Source: CAUZWH01 sp965247665 (GTDB lineage Bacteria > Pseudomonadota > Alphaproteobacteria > SHVV01). From it: a stretch of 64,000 bases of DNA. This document shows, in pieces, positions 1 to 9,652 of the stretch (within the stretch, counting starts at the first letter, position 1; each line of letters begins with the position of its first letter). Both the position numbers and the translations under genes were made by a program. The DNA lies in assembly GCA_965247665.1 (NCBI GenBank), contig CBDFHH010000005.1, positions 1,488,001-1,552,000 on the forward strand, in the 5' to 3' direction. The notes beneath the pieces are model-generated. The model was not told the origin of the DNA. It was given only the letters and a program-made list of their open reading frames with translations, and made no database searches.

Positions 1-103
1 GTTGACTCGCGAATTTTTCAAACCGACACTCAGATCACGCCTGCCGATCGATCACCGATCGGCGGTCAATCAACACTTCAAACTCTATCCGGGAGGATTC
101 AGT

Positions 104-1726
104 ATGCGGTTGAAAACGCTTTTAGCGGCGTTGGCACTCGCGCTCGCCGTCGCCGTATCGGCAAACGCCAAAGAGTTGCGCTTCGGCTTCCAGGGCGATG
201 CCGACTCGATGGATCCCTACACCCTCAACGAAACCTTCACGTTGGGGTTCATGGGCAATATTTATGAAGGGCTGATCCGCCGCGGACCGGATCTGACGAT
301 CGAACCGGCGCTCGCGGAACGGTGGGAAGTGATCGAACCCAATCGTTGGCGCTTCCATCTGCGCCGCGGCGTCAAATTCCACGAAGGCGAGGAATTTACC
401 GCCGCCGACGTGGTGTTCTCGGCGCAACGCGTCTGGGCCGAAGGCTCCGACATCAAGACGCGTATTCCCACCGGGACCCAGGTCACCAAAGTCGACGACT
501 ATACGGTCGATTTCGTGACTCCGCGTCCCAATCCGATCCTGCATGTCGAATGGGGCACCTGGTACATCATGTCCCGGAGCTGGGCCGAGAAGCACAATGC
601 CGTGACGCCCGAAGCTCTGTCCGGTGACGAAGAGAAGTACACCACCCGTCACGCCAACGGCACCGGGCCGTTCCGCCTGGTCAGCCGTGAAGCCAGCGTC
701 AAGACCGTGGCCGAGGTCAATCCCAACTGGTGGGACAACGCCAACAAAGAGCACAATTTGACCAAGGTGACGTTCACGCCGATTTCATCCGACGCGACGC
801 GGGTCGCCGCGCTGTTGTCGGGTCAGGTCGACATGGCCTACCCGATCCCGGTTCAGGACATGAAGCGAATCGCGAGCGATGCCGGCACCGAGATGCTGGT
901 GGGTCCGGAGCTGCGCACCATCTTTCTGGGCATGGATCAGTTCCGCGACGAACTGCTCTATTCCGACGTCAAGGGCAAGAACCCGTTTAAGGACAAGCGG
1001 GTGCGCGAGGCCTTCTATCGCGCGATCGACATCTTTGCGATTCGCAAGAAAGTGATGCGCGATCTCTCCAATCCGTCGGCGATGATGGTCGGCCCGGGAA
1101 TCAACGGCTTCAACGACGGCTTCAAGCGCCTGGACTACGATCCCGGCAATGCCAAGGAGCTGCTGATCGCGGCCGGTTATCCGAACGGCTTCGAGGTCGG
1201 TATGGACTGCCCCAACGACCGCTACGTCAACGACGAAGCGATCTGCCAGGCGGTGGTGGTGATGTTGGCGAAAGTCGGCGTTACCGTGAAGCTCAATGCC
1301 CAGCCCAAGGCCAAGTATTTCCCGAAGGTGCTGGCGCCGAAGCTCGATACCAGCTTCTATCTGTTGGGCTGGACGCCGGGTAGTTTCGACTCCCACAACC
1401 CGCTCTTCAACCTGCACGGTTGTGCCCAGGCGGATGGCAGCGGTCCGATCTGGCCGGAAGAGTCGCGTGACAAGATCACCAACGGCAAGTTCAATCTCGG
1501 CGGTTACTGCAACCAAGCGGTCGATGAGCTCGCGGTCCGGATCCTGTCCGAAACCGACAGGGCCAAGCGCGACAGCCTGATCAAACAGGCGTGGTCGATG
1601 ACGATCGACGACCTCGCTTACGTTCCGCTGCACCAGCAGGCGCTGGCATGGGGCATTCGTAACAACGTCACGCTGGCGCAACGGCCCGACAACCAGTTTG
1701 CGTGGCGTCACGTCGCCCTCAAATAG
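104..1726 (+). CDS. Peptide/nickel-type ABC transporter substrate-binding protein
   Basis: Periplasmic solute-binding protein of the DppA/OppA (SBP family 5) class, about 540 residues, which is normal for the family. It delivers a peptide-like ligand to the permease pair encoded just downstream. The chosen ATG at 104 follows a strong GGGAGGA site at 91-97 and opens a signal peptide (MRLKTLLAALALALAV, cleavage near SANA-KE). The open frame extends upstream to base 2, but that part has no signal sequence. Family landmarks are the early DADSMDPY stretch, the RFHLRRGVKFHEGEEF segment and DKRVREAFYRAID around residues 300-310. It heads a five-gene transporter operon. The true ligand cannot be read from sequence; the amidohydrolase at the operon end hints at an amide or modified peptide (inference). 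Confidence 0.93.
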   Translation: MRLKTLLAALALALAVAVSANAKELRFGFQGDADSMDPYTLNETFTLGFMGNIYEGLIRRGPDLTIEPALAERWEVIEPNRWRFHLRRGVKFHEGEEFTAADVVFSAQRVWAEGSDIKTRIPTGTQVTKVDDYTVDFVTPRPNPILHVEWGTWYIMSRSWAEKHNAVTPEALSGDEEKYTTRHANGTGPFRLVSREASVKTVAEVNPNWWDNANKEHNLTKVTFTPISSDATRVAALLSGQVDMAYPIPVQDMKRIASDAGTEMLVGPELRTIFLGMDQFRDELLYSDVKGKNPFKDKRVREAFYRAIDIFAIRKKVMRDLSNPSAMMVGPGINGFNDGFKRLDYDPGNAKELLIAAGYPNGFEVGMDCPNDRYVNDEAICQAVVVMLAKVGVTVKLNAQPKAKYFPKVLAPKLDTSFYLLGWTPGSFDSHNPLFNLHGCAQADGSGPIWPEESRDKITNGKFNLGGYCNQAVDELAVRILSETDRAKRDSLIKQAWSMTIDDLAYVPLHQQALAWGIRNNVTLAQRPDNQFAWRHVALK

Positions 1727-1745
1727 CGCAAGCCGATCTCGACGT

Positions 1746-1775
1746 GGCCCGGGTTTCTTCGGCGCAGCCCGGGCC
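1746..1775 (+). promoter_or_regulatory. Intercistronic hairpin after the binding-protein gene
   Basis: A perfect 8-bp GC stem (GGCCCGGG at 1746-1753, CCCGGGCC at 1768-1775) with a 14-nt loop lies in the 85-bp gap between the binding-protein stop and the first permease. There is no T-run, so full termination is unlikely. Hairpins here commonly stabilise the binding-protein message and lower expression of the downstream permeases (known for such operons, inferred here). Confidence 0.5.
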
Positions 1776-1811
1776 GCGCCATCTTTGCCCGGCCATTGGA
1801 GCGCCTGATCC

Positions 1812-2795
1812 GTGATCGCGTTGATCGTGCGCCGGTTGCTGCAATCGATCATCGTCATGATGACGGTGGCGCTGATCAGCTTCACCCTGTTCCGCTATGT
1901 CGGCGACCCGGTGACGCAGATGGTGGGGCAGGAGACCTCGCTGCAGGAACGCGCCCAGTTGCGCGACAAGCTCGGTCTCAACGATTCGATCGTCGTCCAG
2001 TTCGCGCGCTATGTCGGCGACATCGTGCAGGGCCGGTTCGGCTTCTCGTATGCGATCGATCGTCCGGTCGGCGAATTGATCCTCGAACGGCTGCCGGCGA
2101 CGCTGGAGCTCAGTCTTATCGCCGCGCTCTATGCCCTGCTGCTCGGTATCCCGATGGGTGTGTATTCGGCGCTGCATCCCGACCGGCTTCTTACCAAAGC
2201 CTTCCTGACGATCTCGCTGGTTGGTATCTCGCTGCCCACCTTCTTTATCGGCATCCTGTTGATCCTGATCTTCGGCGTGTGGCTCGGTCTGCTGCCCACG
2301 TTCGGGCGCGGCGAGGTGGTCGATTTGGGTTGGTGGACGACCGGTTTCCTGACCGCGAGCGGCTGGCAGTCGCTGCTGATGCCGGCGTTCACGCTGGGCA
2401 TGTTCCAGCTCACCCTGATCATGCGCCTGGTCCGCTCCGAGATGCTCGAGGTGTTGCGCGCTGACTACATCAAATTTGCGCGGGCGCGAGGGTTGAGCAA
2501 TCGCGCGGTCAATTTCGGTCACGCCCTAAAGAACACGCTGGTACCGGTCATCACCGTCACCGGGTTGCAGCTCGGCTCGATCATCGCTTTCGCGATCATC
2601 ACCGAAACGGTGTTTCAGTGGCCGGGCATGGGCTTGCTGTTTCTGCAAGCGATCCAGTTTGCGGATATTCCGGTGATGGCCAGCTATCTCGTCCTGATCG
2701 CCCTGTTCTTCGTGATCATCAACCTGGTCGTCGACATCCTCTATCACGTCGTCGATCCGCGGCTGCGGACCGAACGACAAGGCAATGGGGCGTAG
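1812..2795 (+). CDS. ABC transporter permease, DppB/OppB type
   Basis: Inner-membrane permease of 327 residues starting at GTG 1812. Six transmembrane segments are visible, beginning with LLQSIIVMMTVALISFTLF. The N-terminal region carries the DppB-type GDPV...KLGLNDSI pattern, and the EAA loop region reads LEVLRADYIKFARARGLS (about residue 215-232), the ATPase contact site. It forms a heterodimer with the next gene product. The binding-protein gene lies 85 bp upstream and the next permease starts 2 nt after its stop, indicating translational coupling. Confidence 0.95.
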   Translation: MIALIVRRLLQSIIVMMTVALISFTLFRYVGDPVTQMVGQETSLQERAQLRDKLGLNDSIVVQFARYVGDIVQGRFGFSYAIDRPVGELILERLPATLELSLIAALYALLLGIPMGVYSALHPDRLLTKAFLTISLVGISLPTFFIGILLILIFGVWLGLLPTFGRGEVVDLGWWTTGFLTASGWQSLLMPAFTLGMFQLTLIMRLVRSEMLEVLRADYIKFARARGLSNRAVNFGHALKNTLVPVITVTGLQLGSIIAFAIITETVFQWPGMGLLFLQAIQFADIPVMASYLVLIALFFVIINLVVDILYHVVDPRLRTERQGNGA

Positions 2796-2797
2796 CG

Positions 2798-3745
2798 ATG
2801 GCCGTGGTCGCCGAATTTCGGGAAAGGGCGGCGCGGGTCAGGGATCATGACCTCTATTTCAGCTTCACGAGGTCACGCATCACCGTCGTCGCGGCCGTCG
2901 TCACCGCGGCGGTCATGTTGGCCGCGTTGTTCGCGCCGCTGATCACGCCGCAGAACCCATTCAATCCGGCCGAGCTCAACCTGCTCGATGCGTTCACCCC
3001 CCCGGCGTGGGCCGCGGACGGTTCCTGGCGGTTCGTTCTCGGCACCGACGACCAGGGCCGGGACATGTACTCGGCGATGCTCTATGGGGCGCGGATCTCG
3101 CTTCTGGTCGGGTTCGCCTCGGTCCTGCTGGCGGCATTGATCGGCGTATCGTCCGGACTCATCGCCGGCTATATCGGCGGCACGGTCGACGCGGTCATCA
3201 TGCGCATCGCCGATGTGCAGATCAGCTTCCCGGCGATTCTGATCGCCTTGCTGATCGACGGCGTGTTGCGAGGGATTCTGCCGCGCGAGCAGCATGACGA
3301 GCTCGCCCTCTATGTGCTGGTGTTCGCGATCGGATTCTCCGGATGGGTACAGTTCGCGCGTACCGTGCGCGGCTCGACAATGGTCGAAAAGAACAAGGAA
3401 TACGTCCAGGCCGCCCGGGTCATCGGCGTCTCACCCTTGTTCATCATGGCGCGCCACGTGCTGCCCAACGTGATGGGGCCGGTCCTCGTGATCGCGACGA
3501 TCTATCTCGCGGTTGCGATCCTGACCGAAGCGACGCTGTCGTTCCTCGGCGTCGGGGTGCCGCCGACCCAACCCTCCCTGGGCACGTTGATCGACATCGG
3601 CCAGGACTTCCTGTTTTCCGGCGAGTGGTGGATCGTCATTTTCCCCGGCGCGCTGCTGGCGACCCTCATCCTGGCGGTCAATCTATTGGGGGATTGGCTC
3701 CGCGACGCGCTCAATCCCAAACTGCGCAAAGGCGTAGCCCATTGA
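2798..3745 (+). CDS. ABC transporter permease, DppC/OppC type
   Basis: Second permease of the importer, about 315 residues from ATG 2798, directly after the previous stop. It has the DppC architecture: an N-terminal cytoplasmic stretch, a first membrane helix near residues 30-50, the GTDDQGRDMYSAMLYGARISL block (about 85-107, the usual DppC LGTDxxGRD motif) and an EAA loop reading KEYVQAARVIGVSPLFIMAR. Its TGA overlaps the TTG start of the ATPase gene that follows. An upstream in-frame ATG at 2618 would overlap the previous gene by nearly 180 bp and is less likely. Confidence 0.95.
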   Translation: MAVVAEFRERAARVRDHDLYFSFTRSRITVVAAVVTAAVMLAALFAPLITPQNPFNPAELNLLDAFTPPAWAADGSWRFVLGTDDQGRDMYSAMLYGARISLLVGFASVLLAALIGVSSGLIAGYIGGTVDAVIMRIADVQISFPAILIALLIDGVLRGILPREQHDELALYVLVFAIGFSGWVQFARTVRGSTMVEKNKEYVQAARVIGVSPLFIMARHVLPNVMGPVLVIATIYLAVAILTEATLSFLGVGVPPTQPSLGTLIDIGQDFLFSGEWWIVIFPGALLATLILAVNLLGDWLRDALNPKLRKGVAH

Positions 3746-4734
3746 GACCGCCGCTGCTCGAGGTCGAGAATCTCAGGGTCGAATTCCCGACCCGGCGCGG
3801 CACGCTGGTTGCGGTCGACGATGTCTCCTTCACGATCCGGGAAGGCGAAGTGTTGGGGATGGTCGGTGAATCCGGCGCCGGCAAATCAATGACCGGGAAC
3901 GCCGTCATCGGCCTGCTCGAGCCACCCGGCCGCATCGCCGCCGGTACGATCAAATTGGCGGGTCGACGGATCGACAATCTCGGCTACGAGGAGATCCGCA
4001 AGGTACGCGGTCGTGAGATCGGCGCCATTTTTCAGGATCCGCTGACCAGCCTCAATCCGCTCTATACCGTCGGCGACCAGATTACGGAAACGATCGTCAC
4101 CCACCTCGATCTGAGTGAAAGCGAAGCGCGGTCGCGGGCGCTGGCGGCGCTCAATGAGGTCGGGATCCCCGCCGCCGTTGAGCGCATCAACCACTATCCC
4201 CATCAATTCTCCGGCGGTATGCGCCAGCGGGTCGTCATCGCGATGGCGTTGTGCGCCGAACCCAACCTGATCATCGCCGACGAGCCGACCACGGCGCTCG
4301 ATGTATCGATTCAGGCGCAGATCATTCGCCTTCTCAAACGGCTCAGCGCCGAGCGCAGCACCGCCGTGCTGCTGATCACTCACGATATGGGGGTCATTGC
4401 CGAAACCGCCGACCGGGTCGCGGTGATGTACGCCGGACGCTTGGCCGAGATCGGCCCGGTGCGCGATGTGATCAAGCGCGCCAAACATCCCTACACCAGC
4501 GGCCTCATGGATGCGATTCCCGCCGTCGGGCGCGACGTCGACAGTCTCGTCCAGATCAGCGGGTCGATGCCGCGGCTGCACGAGATTCCCAGCGGCTGCG
4601 CTTTTCATCCGCGCTGCCCCAAAACGTTCGATCGTTGCCGGCGGCTGCGTCCCGATCTGGTGCAAGCCGACTCGTCCACGGTCGCCTGTTGGCTGTATGG
4701 CGAAACCGCAATTGCGGAGACGGCCGGTGGCTGA
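3742..4734 (+). CDS. ABC transporter ATP-binding protein, DppD/OppD type
   Basis: Cytoplasmic ATPase of about 330 residues. Visible motifs are Walker A GESGAGKS, Q-loop IFQDPLTSLNP, signature FSGGMRQRVVIAMAL, Walker B LIIADEPTTALDV and the H-loop THDMG. The C-terminal oligopeptide-type extension has a CAFHPRCPKTFDRC cysteine cluster typical of DppD/F proteins. The frame is open far upstream, but homologous sequence begins at LRPPLLEVENL. I therefore place the start at TTG 3742, overlapping the previous stop (ATTGA), which fits coupled translation. It pairs with the second ATPase. Confidence 0.92.
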   Translation: MRPPLLEVENLRVEFPTRRGTLVAVDDVSFTIREGEVLGMVGESGAGKSMTGNAVIGLLEPPGRIAAGTIKLAGRRIDNLGYEEIRKVRGREIGAIFQDPLTSLNPLYTVGDQITETIVTHLDLSESEARSRALAALNEVGIPAAVERINHYPHQFSGGMRQRVVIAMALCAEPNLIIADEPTTALDVSIQAQIIRLLKRLSAERSTAVLLITHDMGVIAETADRVAVMYAGRLAEIGPVRDVIKRAKHPYTSGLMDAIPAVGRDVDSLVQISGSMPRLHEIPSGCAFHPRCPKTFDRCRRLRPDLVQADSSTVACWLYGETAIAETAGG

Positions 4735-5758
4735 GCCGACACCCAACCAAGCGGGACCGGAACCGGCCCTGCTTCAGGTCGCAGATCTATCGCGCTATTT
4801 CGACGTCTCGCCGCCGTTGCTCAATCGGGTGATCGAGGGCGCCGGTCACCAAATCGTCCGCGCGGTCGACGGTGTCAGTTTTTCGATCAAGGCGGGCGCA
4901 ACGTTTTCGTTGGTGGGCGAGTCCGGCTGCGGCAAGTCTACCGTGGCCCGACTGATCGTCGGCCTCTACCGGCCCAGCGGCGGAACCATCACATTCGACG
5001 GTCACGAACTAGGCTCGGCGCGCGCCGGGGAAGACGTGACCGCCCTGCGGCGTCGCATGCAGATGATTTTTCAAGACCCCTACGCCTCGCTCAACCCGCG
5101 CTGGCGCGTGCGCGATATCGTTGCCGAGCCGATTCGCCACAACCGCCTGCTGCGCGATCGTCACGATATCGAGGACCGGGTCGGTGAGCTGCTGACTCAG
5201 GTCGGTCTGTCGGCGGTCGACGGAGAAAAATACCCGCACGAGTTTTCGGGCGGGCAGCGCCAGCGTATTTCGATTGCCCGCGCGCTCGCCGGAAACCCGG
5301 AATTTCTCGTTTGCGACGAGCCGACCTCGGCGCTCGATGTCTCCGTTCAAGCCCAGATTCTCAACCTGATGAAGGACCTCCAACAGGCGTTGGGCTTAAC
5401 CTATCTGTTTATCTCCCACGACCTCGCGGTGGTCTACCACATCTCGGCCCAGGTCGCCGTGATGTATCTCGGACGGATTTGCGAGTGGGCCGATACCAAG
5501 ACCTTGTTCGAGCGACCGCGCCATCCCTACACCCGCTTGCTTCTCGACACGATTCCCGATCTCGAGATGAGCGGGCGTGCTCGAATGCCGGTGGCCGGCG
5601 AGGTTCCGAGCCCGATCGATCCGCCATCGGGGTGCGCGTTTCATCCGCGCTGTCCCCATGCCAACGAACGCTGTAGAAACGAACGGCCCGAAACGAAACC
5701 CGTGGACGGGGGCGCCCACATCGCTTGTCATGCGGTCGAAGAAGGGCGGCTTTCGTGA
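4727..5758 (+). CDS. ABC transporter ATP-binding protein, DppF/OppF type
   Basis: Second ATPase of the peptide importer, about 343 residues. Motifs: GESGCGKST (Walker A), MIFQDPYASLNPRW (Q-loop), EFSGGQRQRISIARAL (signature), FLVCDEPTSALDVS (Walker B), ISHDL (H-loop) and the C-terminal CAFHPRCPHANERC. The start is chosen as GTG 4727, with GGAG at 4716-4719 seven nt upstream, giving an 8-nt overlap with the previous gene. ATG 4697 is the alternative and would add 10 residues. The pair of different ATPases and permeases matches the Dpp/Opp heteromeric organisation. Confidence 0.93.
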   Translation: MAEPTPNQAGPEPALLQVADLSRYFDVSPPLLNRVIEGAGHQIVRAVDGVSFSIKAGATFSLVGESGCGKSTVARLIVGLYRPSGGTITFDGHELGSARAGEDVTALRRRMQMIFQDPYASLNPRWRVRDIVAEPIRHNRLLRDRHDIEDRVGELLTQVGLSAVDGEKYPHEFSGGQRQRISIARALAGNPEFLVCDEPTSALDVSVQAQILNLMKDLQQALGLTYLFISHDLAVVYHISAQVAVMYLGRICEWADTKTLFERPRHPYTRLLLDTIPDLEMSGRARMPVAGEVPSPIDPPSGCAFHPRCPHANERCRNERPETKPVDGGAHIACHAVEEGRLS

Positions 5759-5782
5759 GCAGCCGCGTGTGGAGGTGCTGAG

Positions 5783-6994
5783 ATGACGAAAATGTTCTCC
5801 GGAGGCCTGGTGTTCGACGGTGAGCACACCCTGCTCGAAGGCCATGGCGTCGTGGTCGCCGGCGACCACATAGCCGGCGTTGCACCGATCGGCGAATTCG
5901 ACGGTTTCGACGGCGATCGAATCGACACCGCGGGTGCCACGCTGCTGCCGGGCCTGTTCGATTGCCACGTGCATCTCGTCCATGACGGCGCGGCGGATCC
6001 GTTCGCGCGCATGGAACGAATGTCGGACGCCGAGATCACGCTGCTCGCACTGCAGAATGCGCAGCGTAATCTGCGCGGCGGCATTACCTCGGTGAGGGAT
6101 TGCGGCGGCAAGGACTACCTCGAATTCGCGGTTCGTGACGCCTGCAACGCCAAGCTCTTTTCCGGACCGACCGTGCGGGCGGCCGGGCGCATGATCTGTA
6201 TGACGGGCGGACACGGAAACCGCATCGGACGCATCGCCGACGGTGTTGACGATGTGGTCAAGGCGGTTCGCGAGCAGGTCCATGCCGGGAGCGACCTCAT
6301 CAAATTGATGGCGACGGGCGGCGTCATGACGCCCGGAGTCAATCCCGAAGATGCGCACTACAGCGCCGAGGAAATGGCGGCAGGGATTGCCGAGGGCAAC
6401 CGCTTCCACAAGCCGTGTGCGAGCCACGCCCAGGGCCGTGACGGCATTCTCAATGCCGTGCGCGGCGGGATCGATTCGATCGAGCACGGGATCTTCATGG
6501 ATGAACGCTGCGTCGAGGAAATGGTCGAGCGTGGGGTCTACCTGGTCCCGACGCTGTCTGCGCTGCGCAACATTCTGGGCAATCGCGACCGCGGTATCGC
6601 CGACTATGTCGTCGAGAAATCGGAGCGGGTCAGCGAGACGCACCGTCGCTCGATAAAGATGTTCTACGAAGCGGGCGGCAAGTTGGCGATGGGCACCGAC
6701 GCGGGAACGCCGTTCAACTATCACGGCGAGAACGCGCTCGAGCTGCGCTACATGGTCGATGTGGGTATCGGTCCGCTCGATGCGGTCGCGGCGGCAACCT
6801 CGCAGGCCGCCGACCTCAACCGGCTTGCCGATCGCGGGCGTATCAAGGAGGGCGCTGCGGCCGACCTCCTCATCGTCAACGGCAACCCGGCCGATGATAT
6901 CGATGTGGTCGCGGACCGCGCCAATCACCGCGCGGTCTACAAGGATGGCGAATTGGTTGCCGGCTCGCCGACCGCGCAAGCCCGACCAAACTAA
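5783..6994 (+). CDS. Amidohydrolase family protein (imidazolonepropionase/prolidase-like)
   Basis: Metal-dependent hydrolase of 403 residues with the amidohydrolase TIM barrel. The first metal site is LLPGLFDCHVHLVHDG (HxH about residue 58-60). The bridging-lysine region reads SDLIKLMATGGV, a later histidine site is KPCASHAQG then SIEHGIF, and the last aspartate is MGTDAGTPFNYHG. The C-terminal composite-domain strand ADLLIVNGNPADDI is also typical. It hydrolyses a C-N bond in a cyclic or linear amide or dipeptide; the substrate is unknown. ATG 5783 sits 24 bp after the ATPase stop in the same direction, so the enzyme may process what the transporter brings in (inference). A diverged relative sits at 13117. 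Confidence 0.9.
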   Translation: MTKMFSGGLVFDGEHTLLEGHGVVVAGDHIAGVAPIGEFDGFDGDRIDTAGATLLPGLFDCHVHLVHDGAADPFARMERMSDAEITLLALQNAQRNLRGGITSVRDCGGKDYLEFAVRDACNAKLFSGPTVRAAGRMICMTGGHGNRIGRIADGVDDVVKAVREQVHAGSDLIKLMATGGVMTPGVNPEDAHYSAEEMAAGIAEGNRFHKPCASHAQGRDGILNAVRGGIDSIEHGIFMDERCVEEMVERGVYLVPTLSALRNILGNRDRGIADYVVEKSERVSETHRRSIKMFYEAGGKLAMGTDAGTPFNYHGENALELRYMVDVGIGPLDAVAAATSQAADLNRLADRGRIKEGAAADLLIVNGNPADDIDVVADRANHRAVYKDGELVAGSPTAQARPN

Positions 6995-7172
6995 CCAATA
7001 ACCGTGTTGACGGAGAACGCCGAAGCGGCGGTCCTCGGCGTCAGGTCCGTCTCAGCTCTTCCTTGGTGAGCATTCCGCGCCGATCGCAGGTCTTTCCGAA
7101 ACTCACGGGCGCAGCGGTTAAGATGGGGCGGGAAAACGGTCCCGCAACGCCGCTAATCGTCGTTCGGAAATC

Positions 7173-8588
7173 ATGGCAGAAACGATTTCGTTACCGATCT
7201 GGGCCGCTGCCTTGGTGGCGGCGCTGGCTTCGTGGGCGGTGCTCGATCGGCTTCTGATTCCGGGCGGCCGCTGGTTCATCCGCCGCCGCGTTAATCGCGT
7301 TATCGATGAGCTCAACACGCGATTGCAGCTCCAGATACCGGCGTTCCATCAGACCAAGCGCAGAGTCCTTATCGATCGGCTGACCTATGATCCCCAGATC
7401 GTCGCAACGATCGAGGCGGAAGCGCAGACGACCGGGACCCCGCGCGAGGTGCTGATTCGCGAGATCGAGCGCTACGCGCGTGAGATCGTGCCGTCCTTCA
7501 ACGCTTATGCGTACTTTCGTATCGGCTATTACATCGCGCGGCGAACGGTCGAATTCCTCTACCGGGTGCGGTTGGGCTACGCCGACGACGCATCGCTCGC
7601 CAGCATCGAACCCAATGCCAGCGTCGTGTTCGTCATGAACCACCGCAGCAACATGGACTACATCATCGTCGCTTACATGGCCGCGAACCGCTCCGCACTG
7701 AGTTATGCGGTGGGTGAGTGGGCGCGGATTTGGCCGCTGCAAACACTCATCAGATCGCTCGGCGCCTTCTTCGTTCGCCGCAATTCGGGGAGCCCTCTGT
7801 ACCGGCAGGTCCTGGCCCGCTATGTGCAGGCCGCGACCGGTGGCGGCGTAACGCAGGCGGTGTACCCCGAAGGTGGCCTGAGCCGCGACGGTAAGTTGCG
7901 CCGGCCTCGCCTGGGCCTTATCAACTATATGGTTTCGGCATTCGATCCCGCGGGCGACCGCGACCTCGTCTTCATTCCGGTTGGCATCAACTATGATCGC
8001 GTGCTCGAGGATCGTTCGCTGGTGCGTTCCCTGGACCCCGAAGCCGAGCGGCGAAGCAAACGCTTCGTCATTGCCACTCTGGCCGGGTTTATCGGCCGCA
8101 ACGTCATCCTCATGTTACGGCGACGCTGGTTTCGCTTCGGCTATGCTTGTGTGAACTTCGGGGCGCCGATATCCATGCGCGCCTATACGACGGATCGCAA
8201 GATCGATTTCCGTGCGCTTGACGACGATGCGCGTTTCGCCGCGGTCGAACGCCTCGGCGGCGAGATTCTCCAAGCCATCGGCGCCGCCATCCCGGTTTTA
8301 CCGGTGTCCCTGCTCGCAACCGTCTTCGTTCGCGACCCGGAGCGCGCCATGAGCGCCCTGGAAATCAAGGCGCGGGCACAATCGCTGATCGACGAGCTGG
8401 CAAAGCGGCAGGCTTACGTGCACATACCGCGCGGCGACCACGACTACGCGGTCACCGTCGGGTTGCGGATGTTGACCCTGCGGCGGTTCGTTTGCGAGAC
8501 CGAGGGCCTGTATCGGGCCGCTTCCGAAGAGCGCGAGATGCTCCGCTACTACGCCAATGCGATCGCTCATTTGTTCGACGATCGTTAA
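7173..8588 (+). CDS. Glycerol-3-phosphate/lysophosphatidate-type acyltransferase
   Basis: A 471-residue PlsB/PlsC-superfamily acyltransferase. The catalytic HX4D is read in MNHRSNMDY (about residue 153-161), followed by the second block GAFFVRRNSGSPLY and the phosphate-site block VYPEGGLSRDGK. An N-terminal hydrophobic segment (LPIWAAALVAALASWAVL) anchors it in the inner membrane. It should acylate a glycerophosphate or a similar hydroxyl acceptor. The length and the GAFFVRR block favour the PlsB side of the family over short PlsC enzymes. It stands alone, with 178 bp upstream and a convergent gene downstream. Confidence 0.85.
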   Translation: MAETISLPIWAAALVAALASWAVLDRLLIPGGRWFIRRRVNRVIDELNTRLQLQIPAFHQTKRRVLIDRLTYDPQIVATIEAEAQTTGTPREVLIREIERYAREIVPSFNAYAYFRIGYYIARRTVEFLYRVRLGYADDASLASIEPNASVVFVMNHRSNMDYIIVAYMAANRSALSYAVGEWARIWPLQTLIRSLGAFFVRRNSGSPLYRQVLARYVQAATGGGVTQAVYPEGGLSRDGKLRRPRLGLINYMVSAFDPAGDRDLVFIPVGINYDRVLEDRSLVRSLDPEAERRSKRFVIATLAGFIGRNVILMLRRRWFRFGYACVNFGAPISMRAYTTDRKIDFRALDDDARFAAVERLGGEILQAIGAAIPVLPVSLLATVFVRDPERAMSALEIKARAQSLIDELAKRQAYVHIPRGDHDYAVTVGLRMLTLRRFVCETEGLYRAASEEREMLRYYANAIAHLFDDR

Positions 8589-8709
8589 GCTCGGGCCGAG
8601 CGGCGTCGGCGCATCGACGACCTATTGCGGGGGCAAATCGTCGCGCGAGGGCATGGCGATGGTCTCCCACTCCCGTACCGATGCCGGATACGGCAACCTC
8701 GCCGCTGCA

Positions 8710-9597
8710 CTAATCGGCGGTGACCTCGACCGCGACTTCGAGTTCGACAAAATCTTCCGCCGAGCCTTCATAGGTGCCGCTGAGGGGCACGGCCTGGGCA
8801 GGGTCACGCGCGACGGCGACGCGAATAAGATTGACCCCGCCGACCAGGCCGTTGGTCGGGTCAAGTTCAACCCAGCCCGCGCCCGGTAGATAGACCTGCG
8901 CCCAGGCGTGGGTTTCGCCCCTGCCGAGCATGGCTCTGGCCTCGGCGCCGGCAAGCTTGGCGTCGTAAACGTAGCCCGACACGAAGCGGGCGGCCAGCCC
9001 CAGCACCCGCGCGGCTTCCATCAGCAACAGCGCATAGTCGCGACAGCTTCCGGAACCCAGAGCGAGGGTTTCCGCCGGTGCCCGCGTGCCCTCGTCGATA
9101 CGACGCTCGTAGCGCAACTCGCGCTGTATCGTCTTGGTCATGTCGGTGAGCAAATCCATGGTGGGGATCTCGCTCCGGCTGTCGGCAGGGGCGGTGAATC
9201 TCCGTACCCACGCGTCGATCAGATGCTCCGGGTCCGGATAATGACGGTCGCGGGTAGGGCCGAGGTCCGGCAAATCCTCGGAGGCGTAACTGAACGGGTA
9301 ATTGCGGGCATAGGGCTCGACGACGAAATCGGGCACGTCATCGACATAGTGTTCGACGCGAATCTCGCTGACGATCGACAGGAGATCGGCACGGTCCGCG
9401 AACGTCGCCACGGCGATCGAGTTGCCGAACAAATCGTGATGCCAGCGGATGTTGGGCGGCGGTGAAATCGTCAATCTGGCGTCGATGAGACGCAGATCGT
9501 GGCTGTCTCGCGGGCGAAACATCATGCGGTGCTCGCCGAAACCGACGGCGCGCCGGTAGCGATAGGTCGTGACGTGGCGAAGTTCGAGGAGAGCCAT
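8710..9597 (-). CDS. Transglutaminase-like cysteine peptidase family protein
   Basis: A 295-residue protein with the bacterial transglutaminase-like fold. The N-terminal beta domain (LELRHVTTYRYRRAVGFGEHRMMFRPR) is followed by the catalytic core: cysteine in GSGSCRDYALL (about residue 160), histidine in GETHAWAQVYL and aspartate in GWVELDPTNG. It has no signal peptide. It ends the three-gene minus-strand operon, 55 bp after the alpha-E gene. This trio is recurrent in bacteria and has been proposed in comparative genomics to make or process a peptide or amide tag; the biochemical role is not settled. Confidence 0.92.
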   Translation of the reverse strand: MALLELRHVTTYRYRRAVGFGEHRMMFRPRDSHDLRLIDARLTISPPPNIRWHHDLFGNSIAVATFADRADLLSIVSEIRVEHYVDDVPDFVVEPYARNYPFSYASEDLPDLGPTRDRHYPDPEHLIDAWVRRFTAPADSRSEIPTMDLLTDMTKTIQRELRYERRIDEGTRAPAETLALGSGSCRDYALLLMEAARVLGLAARFVSGYVYDAKLAGAEARAMLGRGETHAWAQVYLPGAGWVELDPTNGLVGGVNLIRVAVARDPAQAVPLSGTYEGSAEDFVELEVAVEVTAD

Positions 9598-9652
9598 CTA
9601 TGCCGGTAAGGAGACCCGGTGAGCGCGGCCAAGCGATGCGTCGGAACCGCGG

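Noticed and set aside
5396..6979. 527-codon minus-strand frame opposite the amidohydrolase
   Set aside because: Shadow frame; the plus strand carries the conserved metal-site motifs.
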